This document shows positions 52,707 through 60,663 of a stretch of DNA of 64,000 bases, in pieces. Within the stretch, counting starts at the first letter, position 1. Each line of letters begins with the position of its first letter. The stretch spans positions 744,001 to 808,000 of the forward strand of contig NZ_JOOE01000001.1 in the NCBI RefSeq assembly GCF_000712135.1, in the 5' to 3' direction. Both the position numbers and the translations under genes were made by a program. This DNA comes from Sphingomonas sp. UNC305MFCol5.2 (GTDB lineage Bacteria > Pseudomonadota > Alphaproteobacteria > Sphingomonadales > Sphingomonadaceae). Below the pieces are notes generated by a model, which had not been told where the DNA came from, ran no database searches, and worked only from the letters and a program-made list of their open reading frames with translations.

Positions 52707-52973
52707 ATGATCGACCGTTTCTTCCTCTCTCACCCGCGCAGCGTCGGCGAGAGCTATGGCGAGCACGCCGCCACCGCGTCGCGCTTCGGCTTCAGCATGA
52801 TCTTCGGGGGCGCGGCCTGCGTGGTGCACGCGGTGTTGCCCTTCCTGTTCGCCCGTACCGCGAGCGATACGGTCAAGAAACTCTACAGCCAGATGAAGGC
52901 GCGCCAGCCCGCTTTCTCGCAGGAGCGCCCGGCGTTCCAGCAGCCCGAGTGGCAGATCGAATACGAAATCTGA
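52707..52973 (+). CDS. DUF6356 small protein
   Basis: 88 residues with one hydrophobic segment in the middle (FSMIFGGAACVVHAVLPFLF). It opens MIDRFFLSHPRSVGESYGEH, the pattern I associate with DUF6356, common in sphingomonads. It is probably a single-pass inner-membrane protein; its function is unknown. It lies 15 bases before the FAD-binding protein gene and is likely co-transcribed with it. Confidence 0.75.
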   Translation: MIDRFFLSHPRSVGESYGEHAATASRFGFSMIFGGAACVVHAVLPFLFARTASDTVKKLYSQMKARQPAFSQERPAFQQPEWQIEYEI

Positions 52974-52988
52974 GCGGGAGCGCGGGGC

Positions 52989-54335
52989 ATGATCGAGCAC
53001 GTCGCCATCATCGGCGCGGGCTTTTCGGGCACGCTGCAGGCGATCAACCTGCTCCGCCACGAAGGCCCGCGCGCCACGCTGATCGAGCGCGCGCCGGTGG
53101 CGGGCACCGGCCTCGCTTACGGCGCGGCGCATCCGAGCCACGTCCTCAACGTCCGCGCCGCGAACATGAGTGCGTTTCCGGACGATCCCTCGCATTTCGT
53201 CCGCTGGCTCGAAGCGCGCGGCGTGCAGGACGCGCCTGCCGCCTTCATCCCGCGCGTCACTTATGGCGAATATCTGCGCGAGCTGCTCGAAGCCGCGCTC
53301 AAGGATCCGAGCGGGCGGCTCACGCTGGTGCGGGACGAGGTCCAGGATCTCGATCTCAACGGCGGCGTCACCGTCCAGCTTCGCGACTGCGTGCTCGAAG
53401 CCGATGCGGCAGTCCTCGCTGTCGGCAATCTGCCGCCCCATGATCCGCCGGGGCTCGATCCCGAAAAACTGTCGACGCACCGCTACAAGGGTGATCCGTG
53501 GCACGCATCGGTCCCCGAAAATCTCGGCCCCGACGACACGGTATTGGTGATCGGCACCGGCCTCACCATGATCGACGTCGTTCTGCTGCTCGATGCGCGT
53601 GGCTTCAAGGGCAGAATCGTCGCGCTCTCGCGGCGTGGATTGCTGCCGCGTGCCCATGCCCCGGCCAGCGACTGGCAGAAGATCGACGAGCGCCCCGCGA
53701 CCACCGCCTCACGCCTCCTCCAGACCGTGCGCGACCGCGGCGAGGCGATCGGCTGGCGCAATGCGGTCGACGAGCTCCGACCCTTCACGCAGGCGATGTG
53801 GGGCAATGCCAGCGAGGCCGAGCGCGCCCGCTTCCTCCGCCATCTGCGCCCATGGTGGGACGTCCATCGCCACCGTCTCGCGCCCGAAGTCCATGCCCGG
53901 TTGATGGCGGTGATCGAACGCGGCCAGCTCGAAGTGATCGCCGGCAAGACGCTCGGATTCGACGAGCAGGCCGACGGCATCCATGTCCAGCTCCGCCGTC
54001 GCGGCGCGGATACGATCGAGACTTTGCTCGCCCAGCGCATCGTCAATTGCACCGGTCCCCTGGGCGATCTCGCCCGCACCGAAGAGCCGCTGCTCCAGAA
54101 GCTTGCCGCGCGAGGGCTGATCCGGCCCGACGCGGCGCATCTCGGCATCGACGTCGACAATCAGGGGCAGACGATCGACGCCGGCGGCAGGCCCAACCCC
54201 GATCTCTATGCGCTCGGCCCGATGACGCGAGGGGCATTCTGGGAGATTGTCGCAGTACCCGACATCCGCACCCAGACATGGAATGTCGCCCGCCGCCTCT
54301 CCAACGCGCACTGGGTTGGCGGCGAAGGGCTCTAG
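52989..54335 (+). CDS. FAD/NAD(P)-binding protein (NAD_binding_9 type)
   Basis: 448 residues. The N-terminal dinucleotide fold reads VAIIGAGFSGTLQAINLL, then GTGLAYGAAHPSHVLNVRA and NMSAFPDDPSHFVRWL, which are typical of the FAD-NAD(P)-binding family found in many proteobacteria. A second nucleotide motif is VLVIGTGLTMIDVVLLL. The C-terminus has NCTGPLGDLART and a final LYALGPMTRGAFWEI block. These proteins are probably oxidoreductases; the reaction is not known. Shares direction and close spacing with the DUF6356 gene. Confidence 0.82.
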   Translation: MIEHVAIIGAGFSGTLQAINLLRHEGPRATLIERAPVAGTGLAYGAAHPSHVLNVRAANMSAFPDDPSHFVRWLEARGVQDAPAAFIPRVTYGEYLRELLEAALKDPSGRLTLVRDEVQDLDLNGGVTVQLRDCVLEADAAVLAVGNLPPHDPPGLDPEKLSTHRYKGDPWHASVPENLGPDDTVLVIGTGLTMIDVVLLLDARGFKGRIVALSRRGLLPRAHAPASDWQKIDERPATTASRLLQTVRDRGEAIGWRNAVDELRPFTQAMWGNASEAERARFLRHLRPWWDVHRHRLAPEVHARLMAVIERGQLEVIAGKTLGFDEQADGIHVQLRRRGADTIETLLAQRIVNCTGPLGDLARTEEPLLQKLAARGLIRPDAAHLGIDVDNQGQTIDAGGRPNPDLYALGPMTRGAFWEIVAVPDIRTQTWNVARRLSNAHWVGGEGL

Positions 54336-54354
54336 TCCCGTGCTCAAGCGCAGT

Positions 54355-54372
54355 TAGTATCAATTGACACTA
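54355..54372. promoter_or_regulatory. Candidate operator palindrome upstream of hppD
   Basis: TAGTATCAATTGACACTA is an 18-base palindrome with one mismatched pair, centred on CAATTG. It ends 26 bases before the hppD start codon, where a repressor would block the promoter. The size and AT-rich centre resemble MarR- or Lrp-type sites. No second copy was noticed before hmgA. Confidence 0.5.
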
Positions 54373-54398
54373 TCTTGCGGCGCGGGTATTTCGGCGCC

Positions 54399-55436
54399 AT
54401 GACCGATCCTGCAAATCCCTTGGGCCTCAACGGCTTCGAGTTCGTCGAATTCACTTCGCCCGATCCGCTTGCGATGGCGCGCCAGTTCGAGCAGCTCGGC
54501 TTCGTGCCGACGCACCGGCACCTCACCAAGAACATCACGCGCTACAAGCAGGGCCGCATCAATTTGATGCTCAACCGCGATGCCGACGGCCGCGTCGCGC
54601 AGTTCCGCAATGAGCACGGCGCCTCGGCCAGCGCGATGGCGTTCCGCGTCGCCGATCCCGAAGCCGCGATGAAATGGGCGCTGGAGAACGGCGCCAAGCC
54701 CACCATCGAGGATGATACCGTCATCGAGGGCATCGGCGGCTCGTATCTCTATTTCATTCAAGACGGCATCGACCTCTACGCCGATTGGGCCGAGATCCCC
54801 GGCTGGCAGGAAGCCGAGGCGAAGAACAATGTCGGGCTCGACCTGCTCGATCACCTCACCCACAATGTCCGCCGCGGCCAGATGCGGGTGTGGAGCGAGT
54901 TTTACAAGACGCTGTTTGGCTTCGAGGAGCAGAAGTATTTCGACATCAAGGGCCAGGCGACCGGACTGTTCAGCCAGGCGATGATCGCCCCCGACAAGGC
55001 CATCCGCATCCCGCTCAACGAAAGCCAGGACGACAAGAGCCAGATCGAGGAATTCATCCGCGAATATCATGGCGAAGGCATCCAGCACCTCGCACTGACC
55101 ACGCCGGACATCTTCGACACCGTCGAACGCCTCCGCGCCCGTGGGGTGAAGCTGCAGGACACGATCGAGACCTATTACGAGCTGGTCGACAAGCGTGTCC
55201 CCGGCCACGGCGAGGACCTCGAACGGCTGCGCAAGAACCGCATCCTGATCGACGGCAATGTCGGCGACGAGGGCATATTGCTGCAGATCTTCACCGAGAA
55301 CATGTTCGGCCCGATCTTCTTCGAGATCATCCAGCGCAAGGGCAATGAAGGCTTCGGCAACGGCAATTTCCAGGCGCTGTTCGAGAGCATCGAGCTGGAT
55401 CAGATCCGGCGTGGGGTGATCAAGGTCGACGCTTGA
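54399..55436 (+). CDS. hppD: 4-hydroxyphenylpyruvate dioxygenase
   Basis: 345 residues. Turns 4-hydroxyphenylpyruvate into homogentisate in tyrosine breakdown. Two VOC-type halves are seen. The iron ligands are the His in LLDHLTHNV, the His in GIQHLALTT and the Glu in [14 protein letters not shown]. The ATG at 54399 ([18 protein letters not shown]) gives the usual N-terminus; a TTG at 54375 in the same frame adds 8 residues and seems less likely. hmgA, the next enzyme of the pathway, follows. Confidence 0.95.
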   Translation: MTDPANPLGLNGFEFVEFTSPDPLAMARQFEQLGFVPTHRHLTKNITRYKQGRINLMLNRDADGRVAQFRNEHGASASAMAFRVADPEAAMKWALENGAKPTIEDDTVIEGIGGSYLYFIQDGIDLYADWAEIPGWQEAEAKNNVGLDLLDHLTHNVRRGQMRVWSEFYKTLFGFEEQKYFDIKGQATGLFSQAMIAPDKAIRIPLNESQDDKSQIEEFIREYHGEGIQHLALTTPDIFDTVERLRARGVKLQDTIETYYELVDKRVPGHGEDLERLRKNRILIDGNVGDEGILLQIFTENMFGPIFFEIIQRKGNEGFGNGNFQALFESIELDQIRRGVIKVDA

Positions 55437-55444
55437 GCCGCCAG

Positions 55445-55522
55445 CCGTCACCCCGCCGGAAGCCGGGGTCTCGTGCGGCAGGTTCCTCTCGCCTGCGATC
55501 CCGGCTTTCGCCGGGATGACGG
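55445..55522. repeat. Inverted repeat pair between hppD and hmgA
   Basis: The left unit CCGTCACCCCG...CCGGGGTC (about 55445-55470) and the right unit GATCCCGG...CCGGGATGACGG (about 55497-55522) are imperfect inverses. Each is a hairpin (CCCCG with CGGGG; TCCCGG with CCGGGA). The core resembles the pair at 22445-22552. Confidence 0.7.
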
Positions 55523-55557
55523 ATGGGGATAGGGTCACCCAAATCCGAGGAGCCTGC

Positions 55558-56835
55558 ATGACCGATTACTTCCCCGGCTTCGGCAACCATGTCTCGACCG
55601 AGGGCGTGCCCGGCGCACTGCCGGTTGGGCGGAACAGCCCGCAGAAACCCGCCTTCGGTCTCTATGCCGAACAGATTTCGGGAACCGCCTTCACGGCGCC
55701 GCGGCACGAGAACCGGCGTTCGTGGCTCTATCGCCTGCGGCCGACCGCCGAACATCCTCCCTTCGTGCGCTATGAAGGCGCGGCAAATTTCGCCCCCGGC
55801 ACCGTGCAGGCGCCCCTGCCCCCCAATCGCCTGCGCTGGGACCCCATCCCCGGCCCTGCCGAACCGACCGACCTGATCGACGGCATGACGACGATGCTGG
55901 CCAATCGCGACGCCGCCGATCTCGAAGGCGTCGCGGTGCATCTCTACGCCGCCAACAAGGACATGACCGGTCGGGTCTTCGTCGATGCCGATGGGGAATT
56001 GCTGTTCATTCCCCAGGAAGGCCGGCTGACGCTGCTCACCGAGTTGGGCCGCATCGACATCGCACCCGGCCAGATCGCTTTGATCCCCCGCGGCGTGAAG
56101 TTCCGTGCGCTACTACCCGATGGCGAGGCGCGCGGCTATGTCGCCGAGAACCACGGTGCGCTGTTCCGGCTGCCCGATCTCGGGCCGGTCGGCGCCAATG
56201 GACTCGCCAACTCGCGCGACTTCGAGACTCCTTCCGCGTGGTTCGAGGACCGCGACGAGGCTACGGAGGTGGTTCAGAAATATCTCGGCAGCCTGTGGAC
56301 CACGACGCTCGATCACAGTCCGCTCGATGTGGTAGCGTGGCACGGCAATCTCGCCCCGTGGCGCTACGATCTCGCGCGGTTCAACACGATCAACACGGTG
56401 AGCTTCGACCATCCCGATCCGTCGATCTTCACTGTGCTCACCTCGCCCAGCGACATGCCGGGGCGCGCAAATGCCGATTTCGTGATCTTCCCGCCGCGCT
56501 GGATGGTGGCCGAGGACACGTTCCGGCCACCCTGGTTCCACCGCAACGTGATGAGCGAAGCGATGGGGCTGATCACCGGCGCATACGACGCCAAGGCGGA
56601 AGGCTTTGCGCCGGGCGGGCTCTCGCTGCACAATCTGATGTCGGGGCACGGGCCCGATCTGGCGAGCTGGGAGGGTGCGTCGAACGCCGACCTCAAACCG
56701 CACAAGATCGAGGGGACGATGGCGTTCATGGTCGAAACGTGCTGGCCGTATCGGCCCACCCGGTTCGCGCTGGAGCGGGCGCAGCCGGATTACGACGCAG
56801 CCTGGAAGGGATTTCCGAAAGCGGTGTTGCCTTGA
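55558..56835 (+). CDS. hmgA: Homogentisate 1,2-dioxygenase
   Basis: 425 residues. Opens the homogentisate ring to maleylacetoacetate. The family opening [19 protein letters not shown] is present, as are the [19 protein letters not shown] block and the iron ligands in [14 protein letters not shown] and [17 protein letters not shown] ribosome site precedes the ATG at 55558. Maleylacetoacetate isomerase and fumarylacetoacetase genes are not in the window. Confidence 0.95.
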   Translation: MTDYFPGFGNHVSTEGVPGALPVGRNSPQKPAFGLYAEQISGTAFTAPRHENRRSWLYRLRPTAEHPPFVRYEGAANFAPGTVQAPLPPNRLRWDPIPGPAEPTDLIDGMTTMLANRDAADLEGVAVHLYAANKDMTGRVFVDADGELLFIPQEGRLTLLTELGRIDIAPGQIALIPRGVKFRALLPDGEARGYVAENHGALFRLPDLGPVGANGLANSRDFETPSAWFEDRDEATEVVQKYLGSLWTTTLDHSPLDVVAWHGNLAPWRYDLARFNTINTVSFDHPDPSIFTVLTSPSDMPGRANADFVIFPPRWMVAEDTFRPPWFHRNVMSEAMGLITGAYDAKAEGFAPGGLSLHNLMSGHGPDLASWEGASNADLKPHKIEGTMAFMVETCWPYRPTRFALERAQPDYDAAWKGFPKAVLP

Positions 56836-56963
56836 TCCTCCCCGGCGCGGGGAGGTGGCAGCGCAATGCGCTGACGGAGGGGGCTCTCCTCATGGGATAC
56901 CCTTTGCGGCAGGCCCCCTCCACCATGCTGCCCATGGTCCCCCTCCCCGTTCCGGGGAGGATC
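56834..56963. repeat. Inverted repeat pair between hmgA and the Rieske gene
   Basis: The element begins GATCCTCCCC, GCG, GGGGAGG and ends CCTCCCCG, GGGGAGGATC, so the outer parts are inverted copies. Inner parts also match (GGCAGCGCAATGCGCTG; GGAGGGGG with CCCCCTCC). It starts inside the hmgA stop codon and ends 3 bases before the next start. Confidence 0.75.
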
Positions 56964-56966
56964 TGA

Positions 56967-57320
56967 ATGGATCGCCTCACCACCACACCCGCTGGCGTCA
57001 CGCTGGGCCCTCTCGCCCTCATCCCCCAGGATACCGCCCGCAACTTCGTGCTCGAATTGCGCGCCGGGCGCTTCCACGGCTTCGTCGTGCGCAAGGGCGA
57101 TGCTTTCCACGGCTATGTCGATAGCTGCGCGCATATGGCCTTGCCGCTCGCCCAGAAGCTCGACGCGTATCTCACGCCTGACGCCAGCCATATCCAGTGC
57201 AGCTGGCACGGCGCGCTGTATCGGATCGAGGACGGCACATGCGTGGGTGGCCCTTGCGTCGGTGCCAAGCTAATGCCGTGGCCGATAGCAGTACGCGACG
57301 GCATGATCGTGACTGCCTGA
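56967..57320 (+). CDS. Stand-alone Rieske [2Fe-2S] protein
   Basis: 117 residues with a complete Rieske site: the Cys-x-His pair in [10 protein letters not shown] and the Cys-x-x-His pair in [15 protein letters not shown]. The protein is cytoplasmic by appearance. Rieske ferredoxins of this size feed electrons to oxygenases or act as subunits. Its position between homogentisate dioxygenase and isovaleryl-CoA dehydrogenase does not reveal a partner, because neither enzyme needs a ferredoxin. The gap to the next gene is only about 10 bases. Confidence 0.82.
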   Translation: MDRLTTTPAGVTLGPLALIPQDTARNFVLELRAGRFHGFVVRKGDAFHGYVDSCAHMALPLAQKLDAYLTPDASHIQCSWHGALYRIEDGTCVGGPCVGAKLMPWPIAVRDGMIVTA

Positions 57321-57330
57321 GAGGAAGATG

Positions 57331-58479
57331 ATGGAACCCACGCTCGATTTCGGCCTCGGCGAAACCGCCGATATGATCCGCGACACCACCGCGCGCTTCG
57401 CGAAGGAGCGGATCGAGCCGCTCGCCGCGAAGATCGATGCCGAGGACTGGTTTCCGCGCGAACTGTGGCCCGCGATGGGCGAGCTGGGGCTGCACGGCAT
57501 CACCGTCGACGAGGAATATGGCGGGCTCGGACTCGGCTATCTGGAACACGTCGTCGCCTGTGAGGAAGTCAGCCGCGCCTCGGCCTCGATCGGGCTTTCC
57601 TACGGCGCGCACTCCAATCTCTGCGTCAACCAGATCAGCCGCTGGGCGAGCCCCGAGCAGAAGGCCAAATACCTCCCGAAACTGATCTCGGGCGAACATG
57701 TCGGCAGCCTCGCAATGTCCGAAGCGGGCGCCGGCTCGGACGTCGTCTCGATGAAGTTGCGCGCCGAGAAGACCGCCAACGGCTATGTGCTCAACGGCAC
57801 CAAATTCTGGATCACCAACGCGGCTTACGCGGATACTCTCGTAGTCTATGCGAAGACCGGCGAAGGCAGCCGCGGGATCACCACTTTCCTGATCGAGAAG
57901 GACATGCCCGGCTTCTCGATCGGCCAGAAGATCGACAAGATGGGGATGCGCGGTTCGCCCACCGCCGAGCTCGTGTTCAACGATTGCGAAGTCTCCGAGG
58001 AGCAAGTGATGGGGCCGCTCAACGGCGGCGTCGGGGTGCTGATGTCGGGACTCGACTATGAGCGCACCGTGCTCGCCGGGATCCAGCTCGGGATCATGCA
58101 GGCGTGCCTCGACGTAGTGCTCCCCTATCTGCGCGAGCGGAAGCAATTCGGCCAGCCGATCGGGCATTTCCAGCTGATGCAGGCGAAGGTGGCGGACATG
58201 TATGTCGCGCTCAATTCGGCGCGGGCGTATGTCTACACCGTGGCGAGGAATTGCGACGCGGGGCGAACGACGCGGTTCGATGCCGCAGGGGCGATCCTGC
58301 TCGCATCGGAGAACGCCGTGAAAGTATCGCTCGAGGCGATCCAGGCGCTGGGCGGTGCCGGCTATACCAAGGACTGGCCAGTCGAACGCTTCGCGCGCGA
58401 CGCCAAATTGCTCGATATCGGCGCGGGGACGAATGAGATCCGGCGAATGCTGATCGGACGGGAATTGGTGGGGGGCTGA
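57331..58479 (+). CDS. ivd: Isovaleryl-CoA dehydrogenase (acyl-CoA dehydrogenase family)
   Basis: 382 residues. The FAD acyl-CoA dehydrogenase blocks are present: [21 protein letters not shown], and [17 protein letters not shown] with [15 protein letters not shown] at the end. The catalytic base of the isovaleryl type, a Glu in helix G, is seen in [11 protein letters not shown], which supports isovaleryl-CoA over short-chain substrates. AGGAAG lies 3 bases before the ATG at 57331; the ATG at 57328 abuts it. The start of a methylcrotonoyl-CoA carboxylase gene 4.4 kb downstream is the next step of leucine breakdown. Confidence 0.9.
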   Translation: MEPTLDFGLGETADMIRDTTARFAKERIEPLAAKIDAEDWFPRELWPAMGELGLHGITVDEEYGGLGLGYLEHVVACEEVSRASASIGLSYGAHSNLCVNQISRWASPEQKAKYLPKLISGEHVGSLAMSEAGAGSDVVSMKLRAEKTANGYVLNGTKFWITNAAYADTLVVYAKTGEGSRGITTFLIEKDMPGFSIGQKIDKMGMRGSPTAELVFNDCEVSEEQVMGPLNGGVGVLMSGLDYERTVLAGIQLGIMQACLDVVLPYLRERKQFGQPIGHFQLMQAKVADMYVALNSARAYVYTVARNCDAGRTTRFDAAGAILLASENAVKVSLEAIQALGGAGYTKDWPVERFARDAKLLDIGAGTNEIRRMLIGRELVGG

Positions 58480-58480
58480 G

Positions 58481-59032
58481 CTAGCCGCAGTCCGCCGCCT
58501 CGGTGGCGTTCGCGCTCTCGTCGATGCACCGCTTCATGATCGCGGAGCGCCGCTGCGCCTCCACGGGCAGATAGACACGCTCGAACTCGGCCTTTTCGCG
58601 CGCGATCGAATCTGCCTGGTTCATCACCTGGCTTCGGCGCGATCCGCCGAGCACCAGCCCGACGAGAGTCGAGATCAGCAACGCGGCGATCGCCAGCGGG
58701 ATAACCGGGCGCCATGCCCTGAGCGTTTCCTTGCCGAAGAGATAAGCCAGCAGCGAAGATACCATGCCGAGCACCGCGGCGAGCACCGCGCCGACGATCC
58801 CCTCCAGCGTCCATCCCGCCACCGCTCCGGAAACCACGCCGACTAGCGCGAAGGCGAGAATGAAGACGAACGAAAGCAGGAAGCCGGTGCGCGCGCCCGC
58901 CGCGCGCACCAGCCAAGCCATCGCGGCTGCCAGCGTGACCGCGACGAACAGCGCCGGCGCCACGAGCGTGACCAGTCCGAACGCAACGCTTGCGTAGAAT
59001 TCGCGGATCAGCGGGAAGTAGACGGAAGACAC
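58481..59032 (-). CDS. Small polytopic membrane protein, unknown
   Basis: 183 residues from the GTG at 59032, with four or five hydrophobic helices (about residues 14-40, 50-75, 80-105 and 117-137). A polar C-terminal domain follows, with two cysteines (KRCIDESAN, AADCG) that is likely outside the cytoplasm. The GTG has GGAAA upstream and begins just after the preceding gene's stop; an ATG at 59062 would overlap that gene by 26 bases. No family recognised. Confidence 0.65.
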   Translation of the reverse strand: MSSVYFPLIREFYASVAFGLVTLVAPALFVAVTLAAAMAWLVRAAGARTGFLLSFVFILAFALVGVVSGAVAGWTLEGIVGAVLAAVLGMVSSLLAYLFGKETLRAWRPVIPLAIAALLISTLVGLVLGGSRRSQVMNQADSIAREKAEFERVYLPVEAQRRSAIMKRCIDESANATEAADCG

Positions 59033-59036
59033 ACCG

Positions 59037-59342
59037 TCAGTTTCCGGACCGGCCCAGCGCATTGCCTATCGCGCGCATCTCACTGTCATGCGTCGCTTTA
59101 TTGATATTTCCCGCCTTCAAGTCGGCGGTGCTGCGGGCCTGATATTCGCGGAGCTTCGCGCGGAATTCGGCCCGGCTTGCGAACTGATCGACCGTAGGAA
59201 TAATGACCGGACCCGTCCTCGGCCCCTTTGGCGGAGGCGCATTCAAGCAGGGCTTATTTGGTTTCGGCGGGCATGTCTCCGTCGCGAGGGCAGAAACCGG
59301 CAGCATCGAGACAACGAAAAGCAAAGCAACGGAGCGTGCCAT
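59037..59342 (-). CDS. Small secreted protein
   Basis: 101 residues with a signal peptide (MARSVALLFVVSMLPVSALA). A Pro/Lys-rich stretch with two cysteines (CPPKPNKPC) follows, then a charged helical C-terminus (FASRAEFRAKLREYQARSTAD). It is probably periplasmic. Function unknown. It is next to and in the same direction as the small membrane protein, five bases apart, so they may work together. Confidence 0.7.
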   Translation of the reverse strand: MARSVALLFVVSMLPVSALATETCPPKPNKPCLNAPPPKGPRTGPVIIPTVDQFASRAEFRAKLREYQARSTADLKAGNINKATHDSEMRAIGNALGRSGN

Positions 59343-59466
59343 AAGGACCTCCCATGACTCCGGGGCCCCTGTTTGGCCCCCTTCTCGTAGTTGAACTAGT
59401 ATGCCTGCCGCGCAACATTATCAAGCACGCGGCAATCTGCGTCGATCGACTTGAGAACTATTTACC

Positions 59467-60642
59467 TCAGCGAAACAGGTGCAACGGAATCGCCTCGGCC
59501 ATCGCGGTCTCGCCGCGGCCGTCGGGGTGGAGATTGTCGCCGCCCTGCAGGTTCGCCGCGAGTCGCTTCGGATTGGCGGGATCGGCGACGACCTTTTCCA
59601 TGTCGATCACTGCGTCGAAGTCCTTCGACGTCCGGATCCAGTTATTGACCTGCACGCGCATCGCTTCGCCCGTAGGGGTCGAATAGCCCGCGCCTTCATA
59701 AGGCAGGATCGTCATCGCGTAGATCTTGATCCCGCGCTCGTGCGCGCGAACCGCGAGTTGCCTGTAGCCGGCAATGAGCTGGTCGGCGGTGATCGCCGGG
59801 CGCGCGACGCCGTTCACCGGGCGGCCCGAATTGCCGATGTCGTTGATCCCTTCGAGCAGCACGACATGGCTGACGCCGGGCACCGACAGCACGTCGCGAT
59901 CGAAGCGCGACAGCGCGCTCGGGCCGGTGCCGTTGGCTAGGATGCGGTTGCCCGAGATCGCCTGGGTGATCACGACGTGCGGCATCCCGGCTGCGGCGAA
60001 GCGCCGGCCGAGCACGTCGCCCCAGCGGCAACGCGGCATCGCATCATTGGCGCAGCCGACATTGTCGGTGATCGAATCGCCGTATGCGACGACCACCGGG
60101 CGCTGCTTCGCCCCCAGCACGTCGAGGCCGGCGATCAGCGGACGCAGCCGCCATTGCTCGGCGGGCGCGAAATCCTCGGTGGTGTGATCGCCCGCGGCCG
60201 AAACCAGCGTCTTCTGGCCGCCGACATCGTGAACGGTGTTGAACTGCGTCGCCTCGGGGAAGAACAGCGAAACCTCCACCACGTCGAACGCCTTGACCGG
60301 CAACGCGATCGGATCGCTCACCAGGGGCGCACTCTCGGGCACGCGCACCGACGCCGTCCCTCCGAACGTCACGCGCACTGCCTGCCCACCAGGGAGCCGT
60401 ACCGTCGCCGCGCCGATCGTCAGCGCGGGGCCATAATCATTGGCGAGCCGCAGGCGGAGCTGCGGGCCGCCTGCACCGACGCGAACCGCCGATCGGATCG
60501 TGACGTTCTCGAGCGTCTTCGCCTGATCGCCCTGAACCTGCCACATGCTGGCGGTCCAGGCGCGCGTCCAGCGCTCCCCGCCCGGCGCCGCCGCGACCAG
60601 CAACAGTGCCGCAGCCGCGACGAAAAACCGCATCCCCCGCAT
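59467..60642 (-). CDS. Secreted SGNH/GDSL-family hydrolase
   Basis: 391 residues with a signal peptide (FFVAAAALLLVAAAPG). An N-terminal beta domain (residues about 25-165) precedes the SGNH domain. The catalytic blocks are VVAYGDSITD (Ser), SGNRIL (Gly), LEGINDIGN (Asn) and DNLHPDGRG (Asp and His). The layout matches secreted esterases acting on polysaccharide acetyl groups or similar; the substrate is not known. GGGAGAG precedes the ATG at 60642. It follows the M13 peptidase gene by 21 bases and may be co-transcribed with it. Confidence 0.88.
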   Translation of the reverse strand: MRGMRFFVAAAALLLVAAAPGGERWTRAWTASMWQVQGDQAKTLENVTIRSAVRVGAGGPQLRLRLANDYGPALTIGAATVRLPGGQAVRVTFGGTASVRVPESAPLVSDPIALPVKAFDVVEVSLFFPEATQFNTVHDVGGQKTLVSAAGDHTTEDFAPAEQWRLRPLIAGLDVLGAKQRPVVVAYGDSITDNVGCANDAMPRCRWGDVLGRRFAAAGMPHVVITQAISGNRILANGTGPSALSRFDRDVLSVPGVSHVVLLEGINDIGNSGRPVNGVARPAITADQLIAGYRQLAVRAHERGIKIYAMTILPYEGAGYSTPTGEAMRVQVNNWIRTSKDFDAVIDMEKVVADPANPKRLAANLQGGDNLHPDGRGETAMAEAIPLHLFR

Positions 60643-60663
60643 CACACTCTCCCGTTTTTCTTG

